NCBI GenBank assembly: GCA_025504975.1 | Contig: JANUWI010000001.1 | Span: 1,674,001-1,738,000, forward strand | Direction of reading: 5' to 3' | Length of the DNA stretch: 64,000 bases | Source of the DNA: Plenodomus lindquistii | Lineage: Eukaryota > Ascomycota > Dothideomycetes > Pleosporales > Leptosphaeriaceae | Shown here: in pieces, positions 57,390 through 64,000 of the stretch | Numbering within the stretch: position 1 is the first letter of the stretch | How the letters are laid out: every line of letters begins with the position of its first letter | The notes under the pieces: generated by a model | The model's input: the letters and a program-made list of their open reading frames with translations, nothing else | Databases searched by the model: none | Told to the model about the DNA's origin: nothing | Position numbers and translations under genes: made by a program

Positions 57390-59600
57390 TTAGCATCGCT
57401 CAAACACCCGGTACAATCCCTTTAGATTCGCAACCTCCATCACACCCCTCAGCAGCCCCTTCGTTGCCACAAGTCTCGCCTTGCATGCAGGGAAAATGGC
57501 AAACTCGACGGCTCTCCTTATCTTCTTCCTCCGCAGTTCAATCTCCGCGTCCTCTGCCGTGGCCTTACCCTTGCCTTTGCCTGTCTGATCACTCTGCGTC
57601 GATGGCGGAAGTGGTAGACTCTCAGGTACATAGAATGAAGCTAGCTCTCGAAGGATCGTCTGGAAACAGCCTTTCTCCTCATTCCAATTGACATGCGGTC
57701 CAAGTCGTAGTAAGAACTGAGGCAGCTTAGCTATAGAGGGCGTGTAATCCTTCATCAGCAGCGGAATGGAGCAAAGTTCGCCTTGGGAAGTGATTTCCAT
57801 GGAAAAGTATTCGCCCAGTAACGCTGCTTTGTCGCACAGTTGCTTCTCGACCGTATCAACCACATCGTTCCAGTCTATCTCGTCTGCCGCGTCACCCGCA
57901 TTGCGTTGCTCTTGGTCTGCTGCGACCTTGAGGAGGTCGCGTAATGATAAGGGTGGGTTGAATCGAATGGTGCCGTAATTTGCAAAGTCTGTGAGACCGA
58001 CTTGGTAAAAGTACTCATTGCACAACATGCCATAGTCCACAAGGAAGAGCTTGACACCGCCTTGTATCGCTGCTATCCGCTTTTGCTCATCGACAATGCC
58101 GACAAAGGTGTGTGCTGAGATGATGTCGGTGAGCTCATTGTGCATTGCATCACGGACTTCGGCACGGAGATCTTTGATAGATGTCAGACGACAGGCCATC
58201 GGTTCTCTCTCGGTAAACTCGTATTCCATCTCCTCTTCTTCTTCGGCAATCTCTTCGACTGACCGCTGAGGCTGCAGCATCGAGGTAATCTTTCGCGCTG
58301 AAGAATCTGTTCGGACCAGATTGTTTTCATTGGGCTTTCTGCAGACCGTCCGCGGGGTCTTAGCAGTACTGAGGTCCGGAGTATCACCGCCTGTTGTTGG
58401 CGTTGTCGATGTGGGTTGAGTCTGCTTCATTGGCGTAGCGAAAGGGACTTTCGGGTTTAACAACAGTGACTGCGTCATGAAGGACCTACTTGTATCGACC
58501 TTGCTTAGCACACTGCGAATCTCATCGCAAATGACAGCAATAATCTCGTCTTCGTTGAGGAAATGCACCTCCCGTTTCGTAGGATGTACATTGACATCGA
58601 CCCGCTGCGGTTCAATCTCCAGGCTCAGGTAGAAGAACGGATGCCCACCCTTTGGCAGGAACGTCGCATACGTCTGCTCGACACTCTTCTTGATCGCCGG
58701 TGATTCCACAGACCGATGATTGATGAACAGCAACATGTTCGTCCGCTTCGCACTGTAATTAGCATTGCTGACCCATCCACTACACTTGACCCCCCACCGC
58801 TCATCCTCAACACTCAACTCCACCAACTCATTCGCCGCCGCCGTCCCATGAATCTGCCGTATCCGATCCTTGACCGTCGCAGTCGCAGGAACCGAAACAC
58901 TACTCCCCGTATTCTCCCCGGCCTTCTTACACGAAAACGCCACCCCCTTGCAATGCACCGCATACCGCCCCACCAAATCCAGAATCTTCGCATACTCCTC
59001 GCTCGCAGAGCGAAACGCACGCCGTCGCGATGGCACATTATAAAACAAGTCTTCAACCGTAATCTGCGTGCCCATGCGCCCAGCTTTAGGTTTCGGCTCC
59101 ACACTGCCCCCCGGCTTCGCACTCGCCAACCTCCCATCCGCATACAGCGCTTCCCACGCACAACTCGACTCCTTGGTGCGCGTTGTAACCTTCAAATGCG
59201 CAATATGGCTAATACTCGCCAACGCCTCGCCGCGAAACCCATATGTCCCGATACTGGTCAGATCCTCAAACTGCTTCAGTTTACTGGTAGTGAAGCGTTC
59301 GCACAGGATGGGCAAGTCTTGCTTGTCGATGCCGTGGCCGTTGTCGGTGATTTGGAGGAGTTTTAGGCCGCCGTCTTTGACGAGGACTTCGAGGGAGGTG
59401 GAGCCGGCGTCTACAGCGTTTTCGATGAGTTCTTTGAGGGCGTGGACGGGGGCGACGATGATTTCTCCGGCGGCGATTTTGTTGACGACGTCTTGGGCGA
59501 GGGGTTTGATGCGTCGGGGGGCCGGTAGGGGGAGAGTGTCGTCGCCTTTGCGCTTGGTACCACGGGGTGAGGGTGGCGTGGTGTCCATATCTTCAGCCAT
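57390..59600 (-). CDS. MLH1: DNA mismatch repair protein MLH1
   Basis: MutL homologue; forms MutL-alpha with PMS1 in mismatch repair and acts in meiotic crossing over. One exon, 736 residues from the ATG at 59600 (an upstream extension of 68 codons is unlike the family). GHKL ATPase motifs: KELIENAVDAGST, ITDNGHGID and GTYGFRGEALASI. The transducer domain has VNVHPTKREVHFL. An acidic linker follows, then the C-terminal dimerisation domain ending in the conserved FERC. The gene is divergent from the next plus-strand gene with 245 bp between starts. Coding strand turns G-rich after about 59270. Confidence 0.96.
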   Translation of the reverse strand: MAEDMDTTPPSPRGTKRKGDDTLPLPAPRRIKPLAQDVVNKIAAGEIIVAPVHALKELIENAVDAGSTSLEVLVKDGGLKLLQITDNGHGIDKQDLPILCERFTTSKLKQFEDLTSIGTYGFRGEALASISHIAHLKVTTRTKESSCAWEALYADGRLASAKPGGSVEPKPKAGRMGTQITVEDLFYNVPSRRRAFRSASEEYAKILDLVGRYAVHCKGVAFSCKKAGENTGSSVSVPATATVKDRIRQIHGTAAANELVELSVEDERWGVKCSGWVSNANYSAKRTNMLLFINHRSVESPAIKKSVEQTYATFLPKGGHPFFYLSLEIEPQRVDVNVHPTKREVHFLNEDEIIAVICDEIRSVLSKVDTSRSFMTQSLLLNPKVPFATPMKQTQPTSTTPTTGGDTPDLSTAKTPRTVCRKPNENNLVRTDSSARKITSMLQPQRSVEEIAEEEEEMEYEFTEREPMACRLTSIKDLRAEVRDAMHNELTDIISAHTFVGIVDEQKRIAAIQGGVKLFLVDYGMLCNEYFYQVGLTDFANYGTIRFNPPLSLRDLLKVAADQEQRNAGDAADEIDWNDVVDTVEKQLCDKAALLGEYFSMEITSQGELCSIPLLMKDYTPSIAKLPQFLLRLGPHVNWNEEKGCFQTILRELASFYVPESLPLPPSTQSDQTGKGKGKATAEDAEIELRRKKIRRAVEFAIFPACKARLVATKGLLRGVMEVANLKGLYRVFERC

Positions 59601-59845
59601 GGTCGAATGCAGTGGGGTCGAGCATGTGATGATGGTGGAGTTGATGTGAGGGCTGATTGGGGCGACGCGTGTGGAGAAGGCGCGACCGCACGGTGTCATG
59701 TGACGACCAGCCACAAGTTGCTTTCTCAGCCACGTTTGACAGAACATTACTCCCATGATATTTCGATAATCGCATATACATGGCATTGAAGGCCTTAGGG
59801 ACAAATGTTTACTTCATCACCTGAAAACACCCTCCGTCGAGAATC

Positions 59846-60889
59846 ATGGCTCCTCCATCCTACGCCCGCCCCACAGCCTCATCCACAATGAAGAGCATTC
59901 CCAAATCCCAACCCCCAACCAACACCACAGAATCAAGACACCAAACCAAACCACGCAACAACGCCCAAATGCCCACTTCCCCGCCCAAACCCCTCAAACG
60001 CCCCTCCCTCCTAACACCCCACCAACGCCAACATCAAACCCACAAAAGAACCCTCATCCCCATCCTCCCCCAAACCCCACACCTCCCCTGTCCCCTCTCC
60101 ACCCTCCCCCCCGAACTCCGCTGTATAATCTACACCTATCTCTTCCCCCCAACCACATACCCTCTCAACCACCGACCCTCCACCCTCCACCCCATCCGAC
60201 CACCCATCCTCCAAGTCTGCCGCGCCCTCCGCATAGAAGCATCACACACATACTTCAGCACCACACCCTTCACCTTCTGCATCTCCAACCTGCGTTTCAC
60301 ACAAGTACAAACCTGGATCGACGCCCTCCACCCACAAAACCGCGCATCGCTATCCCTTAACAAACACCTCGTCATCGATCTCGGCAGCATCGTGGTAAAA
60401 GACACGTATACCTGGCCGCCCAAGGATTTCCTGCTCGATGACTACATCTCCAACCACTGGAAAGCGTGTGTTGAGTTTGGGAATCTGTATGCTGTGGCTA
60501 GGGAGGAGCATCGACGGTATTGTATCTTGTTTGCGAGGTTGGCGGGGTGGTGGCGGTGGTGTAGTAAGATGCGGAGGGGGAGCGGGATGAGGTGGAAGTA
60601 TATGTGTGGGGCGATGGAGGAGGGTGGTGGGTATGAGGGGTTTGAAAGGTGGCTGGTTTCGCAGAGGTGGGTATATGCGGCGATTACGGCGGTAGTGGCG
60701 GTGGATAGGGGGTGGATGAGGTGTTTGGCGGATTGGGGGGTTAGAGCTGCGGCGGTGGAGTTTTTGGATCGCTTGGAGGAGGGGTGTGGGGTTTGGGGGT
60801 TGGAGGGGAGGGATAGGGTGGAGAGGTTGAGGGTGCAGAGGTTGAGGGTGTTGATGAGGAAGGCGAGGAAGGTGATAGAGGAGTGGTGA
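59846..60889 (+). CDS. Unknown fungal protein with an ELR-type (2EXR/F-box-like) motif
   Basis: 347 residues, one exon. The N-terminal ~90 residues are proline/threonine-rich and disordered. Then LSTLPPELRCIIYTYLFPP and RPPILQVCRALRIEASHTYF match the LPxELRxxIYxY...LLxVCRxIRxEA pattern of a large fungal family (2EXR-like, distantly F-box-like). Function is unknown. Composition flips sharply: the coding strand is almost G-free to about 60430 and almost C-free after 60470, the most extreme case in the window. This skew also generates long antisense frames, which I discount. Confidence 0.72.
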   Translation: MAPPSYARPTASSTMKSIPKSQPPTNTTESRHQTKPRNNAQMPTSPPKPLKRPSLLTPHQRQHQTHKRTLIPILPQTPHLPCPLSTLPPELRCIIYTYLFPPTTYPLNHRPSTLHPIRPPILQVCRALRIEASHTYFSTTPFTFCISNLRFTQVQTWIDALHPQNRASLSLNKHLVIDLGSIVVKDTYTWPPKDFLLDDYISNHWKACVEFGNLYAVAREEHRRYCILFARLAGWWRWCSKMRRGSGMRWKYMCGAMEEGGGYEGFERWLVSQRWVYAAITAVVAVDRGWMRCLADWGVRAAAVEFLDRLEEGCGVWGLEGRDRVERLRVQRLRVLMRKARKVIEEW

Positions 60890-61274
60890 GGGGTTGGATC
60901 TGGGGAGTTGGCAAGTGCACATGCAAGGATGCAGTTGGAATGGACTGAGAGAATAGAGCGTCCAATTTGTAGGTGAATGGTAGAGAGATGCTCATGGGGT
61001 ATCTATACTCGCATGCCAACCAAAACGACAAAACCCAAATGAAAACGACATATGTCGACCAGCTGCTGTCGCTGAGATTTCCACGCCATGACTTCGGCTC
61101 ACCCGGGTCTGCTTGGTCAGACCTGATCCATCACCAGGTTCATATAAGTAGTGTCGACCTGCAGGACTCAATATACCCCGCGGCGACGTGTGTCGGAAGC
61201 CACTCCTGTCCCCCTATGTCCAATATCGACACATCCTCGTGATTCTCACAAGACGCCAACACGAACAAAGCCAT
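60890..61274. other. Convergent 3' intergenic region
   Basis: 385 bp between the ELR-type gene and the H4-variant gene. No gene seen. Confidence 0.5.
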
Positions 61275-61939
61275 CTACCGCCTACTCCCACTAAACGCCG
61301 GATCAAAGCCATATATCGGCTTCCCTAGCTACACAAACAATTAGCAAACGACCCCACACACACCAATAACAACCACAAGAACTTACGAGATTCAACGCAT
61401 ACACAATATCCGTAACCGTAATGGTCTTGTGTTCCCTGTACTCCAAAATCGTAGTGACTTGGCGCAAAATCTGCACAGCTATTGGTTAGCACAACACAAC
61501 ACAACGCAAACTTCAACACGCAAGATGAAAGTGGCACAAACTCACAGTCCATAGCCGTTCCTTGAGCGCAAGCCGAATATCATCATATACCGTGGCTGAG
61601 ATGCGCTTTACACCTCCCCTTCGCGCAAGCCGCCTACACACATCACTCACGTTAGCCAGGACCTCCCAAAATCCCCTGCATAGTCTAGTCAACATACCGT
61701 ATGTCCCCCTTGGTAACCCCACGAATCGTATCCCGCTGAACCTTGACATGTCTCTTCAACCCCGCTTTACCCAACCCTTTGCCCCCTCCACTAGACTTGC
61801 CCAATCCAAGACCGGGCTGCTGCGCCCGTGACAACGACGCAAGGGGTGAACTTGGACCCGCGGTAGACGAACTGCTTGGTCGTGCAGATGCGCCGAAGCG
61901 CTGGGTTCCGCCGAATTGCGCGGGGCGCTGGTTCACCAT
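61275..61939 (-). CDS. Divergent histone H4 variant with extended N-terminal tail
   Basis: Histone-fold protein related to H4. Four exons (61939-61698, 61633-61546, 61470-61387, 61328-61275) give 155 residues, against 103 for canonical H4. Tail: LGLGKSSGGGKGLGKAGLKR, an altered GKGGKGLGKGGAKRHR; the part before it (~40 residues, S/P-rich) is extra. The region DIRRLARRGGVKRIS is identical to H4 style. After that it departs strongly (ATVYDDIRLALKERLW, EYREHKTITVTDIVYALN) and ends LLGKPIYGFDPAFSGSRR instead of RTLYGFGG. Start at 61939 is the first ATG; no ATG lies in the open sequence upstream. Introns have GCTAAC/GCTAAT branches. It is not the replication-dependent H4; fungal H4 variants exist, function unclear. 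Confidence 0.85.
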
Positions 61940-62429
61940 TGTCGTGGTGGTGTTGGTTGGGGCTGGTGCGTGGGAATGTGGGTGCGTGTGGCGTTGGGGG
62001 TTGGCGATTGTGGGGGACGACGCGCTGGGTTTGTGTGTTGGTGATGCGGGTACGTCACTGGACGAGACGCGTCGGAGCGCGTTGGACACGGTGTCAGGTG
62101 AAGTGACACAAGGATAAGGTTAATAATGGGAGGATGCGGGGTAAGGACGCAGGGGTTGGGTTGCCAAGATTGTACGACATGGTCAGTTCAAAAAGTCACA
62201 AGTGAGGGAAGTGAGGTCTTAGCCAAGACTGGATCCTGATAATCATATGGCTTACTGCATATAGTGATAGCAAGATGCTGGTATAAGAACTATGTATATG
62301 CCGGGATTGAAGCAGGCAAACGTTATTCATTAGGGTTCAGGCACCAGTCCTGAGATTCTGGTCATTAAAGCTAGGGTATCCATGATAGTTGTAGGGCCGT
62401 TCTTATCCAAATCCTAGGGCAGGGTTTCT
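61940..62429. other. Upstream region of the H4 variant
   Basis: 490 bp to the SVF1 stop. The H4 frame stays open to about 62120 but without an ATG, so it is treated as leader. Nothing else seen. Confidence 0.45.
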
Positions 62430-63747
62430 CTAGGAAATGAAAGTCGCCTCAGTGAAAAGCACACCTTCTTCCTCCTTGACCTCATCGCCCACCTTGATCT
62501 TCAGAGTGAGCTTGGGCGCATACTGGTAGATATATGGCTTGGTGCCCGCAGCACTCGCTACAATGGCCTTGACGAATCCCGGGACTTCAGCCATGACATC
62601 GACACGATGGTAAATTTGGCCGAGTGCACCTTCAACATCGGCGGTGACTTCCTTGCCATCCTCTGTCTTGCCCTGCCAGTGATAGGCAGCTGAGATTGGC
62701 TCTGGCCACTGCGTGTCGGGATCTTGCTTGGATGCCGTGTGCTTGATGTCGCCCTCGGTGTTGGCCATGATGAGCTTGTCATCGGTGGCGATACCTGCGA
62801 CGCGGACGACTGTGGATGCGTAGGAGGCGGGGGTGGTGAACTCCATGAGGATGGCGGAGTACGAGGGGGACTGGAAGCAGGCAAAGTTCCATCGCGCAGC
62901 TGAGTTTGTCAGTGGGGAGTTGCATAATCAAGAGCAAGTCAATTTACCAGCGTGGTGTGGCTTCATTCCCTGGAGAGCATGGCTCAACATGCCGCGACCC
63001 TTGACGTCGATCTCACCCTCCTTGGTGATGAGGGTACCCTCGACACTGCATCGAGGCCAGAAGTGGTGGTGCATCGAGCCCCATGGCGCCTTGGGGTCGG
63101 TGCCGTAGTTTGTTGTGCCATCGTTGCCACCTTGGTAGCCAGGTGCAGTCCTCGTGAACTTGACGTTGACCAGGCTGTTGTCGTTGACGGCGGCCTTGAT
63201 CGAGTAGGCATTGCCATCTTCGGAGAGCTCAATGGAGACGCCGTCGGCGAAGAAGGAATGCTGCTCCTCGTCGAATCCATAGTTTGAGACGGGGTCGCTA
63301 ACCCAGAGGAAGGGCTTCTCGTTGTTGGGGTAGAAGAGCTTGACGTTGAACTGGACGGTTACGCGCAGGCCACTGGCAAATGTAAGCGGGTGCCAGACGG
63401 GCAATTGGCGTGTGGCAGGGGTGGTACGCACGCGATGTTGTTGTAGATGACCTGGAAGAAGCCAATGTGGCCGGCCTCGGTGAAGAAGTAGAAGGTCTGG
63501 GTCTCGACGTTTGTGTAGTCGAGCGTCGCCCACTTGAGGTCCTTCTTGGTCAGTTCCGTGTAGGCAGGCTCGCCCGCCTTTTTGCCGACGGGCTGGATGG
63601 CGTCTGGGCCGTACTCGGGCTCCTGGGTGCCGGCGACGGCGGCCAACCTAGCGTGACGGTGAGCACAGCGACAAACATGCAGGGCGCGTCCGGGTCGCGG
63701 GTGCACGTGGGTGGCGGGACTCACGTTGATTTTGCCCAGCTGAACAT
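62430..63747 (-). CDS. SVF1: Survival factor 1 family protein
   Basis: Lipocalin-like protein; in yeast Svf1 acts in oxidative-stress survival and sphingolipid (ceramide) handling. Exons 63747-63725, 63647-63432, 63372-62948 and 62899-62430 give 377 residues. The 23-nt first exon yields MFSWAKSTLAAVAGTQEPEYG, the standard N-terminal amphipathic start of the family (first 20 residues noted). Other matches are WATLDYTNVETQTFYFF, GHIGFFQVIYNNIAGLRVT and HHFWPRCSVEGT. All four exons are in phase and length is normal. Confidence 0.93.
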
Positions 63748-64000
63748 TTTGGCTTTGCGGGCGGAACGGGGCACTACCAAAAAAAGTCTGCGTGAGCGGC
63801 GGCGGTCAAAAGGCCCTGATTGGGGGAGGGCAGAAAAACTCTTGACAGGCTCTGTTCAACAGGGTTCGAGTTTTTTGGCGGGCGTAGGCGAATGCAGCGG
63901 CGAGCAGGCAGAGTCACGACAGGCGGTCGGGAAAGGCGATGCAGGGGCCGGTGGGTGAGGCAAGTGTTCTTGTGGGGGCACCACCAGGCAACTGTCGAGG

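Noticed and set aside
57985..57999. TGAGACC inside MLH1
   Set aside because: Matches only seven bases (next base G), is coding and isolated.
60350..60922. 190-codon minus-strand proline-rich frame
   Set aside because: Produced by the extreme G-rich skew of the plus-strand gene.
1..64000. tRNA, rRNA and CRISPR scan
   Set aside because: No TΨC-like GGTTCGANTCC with matching cloverleaf, no rRNA and no spaced repeat array found by eye.

Overview
The window is nuclear DNA of a filamentous ascomycete, most likely a dothideomycete of the Pleosporales type. Genes are dense and carry short introns (about 45-65 nt) with GTAAGT-like donors, CTAAC/CTGAC branch points and CAG/TAG acceptors. Family repertoire also fits: UFO1 with UIMs, SVF1, HET and NACHT genes, fungal S41 proteases. 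No prokaryotic, viral or organellar segment was seen. Gene models were spliced by eye from reading frame, splice signals and family knowledge, so exon ends are predictions.

Layout. 0-12.4 kb is housekeeping: ubiquitin C-terminal hydrolase (-), ARC1-type tRNA-binding cofactor (+), UDP-glucose 4-epimerase (-), a SUN-domain nuclear envelope protein (+) and MCM6 (+). 12.9-16.7 kb holds two C2H2 zinc-finger paralogues (-), each preceded by a shared TGAGACCC/CCAAT promoter module. 17.3-34.7 kb returns to core genes: cohesin loader SCC2 (-), RPA12 (+), deoxyhypusine hydroxylase (-), a fungal unknown (+), an SNG1/DUF3533 membrane protein (+), a UbiA prenyltransferase interrupted by an in-frame TGA (+) and ubiquitin-activating enzyme UBA1 (-). 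35.9-43.4 kb is a decayed island: an S41 protease-like gene, a NACHT NTPase gene and a HET-domain gene, all with stops in their reading frames. 44.0-49.7 kb has UFO1 (+), a small secreted cysteine-rich protein hidden in three short exons (-) and mitochondrial ribosomal protein S12 (-). 49.7-54.9 kb is gene-poor, with an orphan signal-peptide exon, direct and tandem repeats, the third C2H2 paralogue and a third, larger TGAGACCC array shared with a divergent 80-residue ORF. 55.2-63.7 kb has a GH2 glycosidase (+), MLH1 (-), an unknown ELR-type protein (+), a divergent histone H4 variant (-) and survival factor SVF1 (-).

Functional themes are the ubiquitin system (UCH, UBA1, UFO1), chromosome replication, cohesion and repair (MCM6, SCC2, MLH1, H4 variant, SUN protein) and translation (ARC1, LIA1, MRPS12, RPA12). 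They are not arranged as a pathway cluster. The two most unusual features are the octamer-rich promoter module common to three dispersed C2H2 genes, and a recurrent switch in coding-strand composition, C-rich at the 5' end and G-rich at the 3' end, in about eleven genes on both strands.
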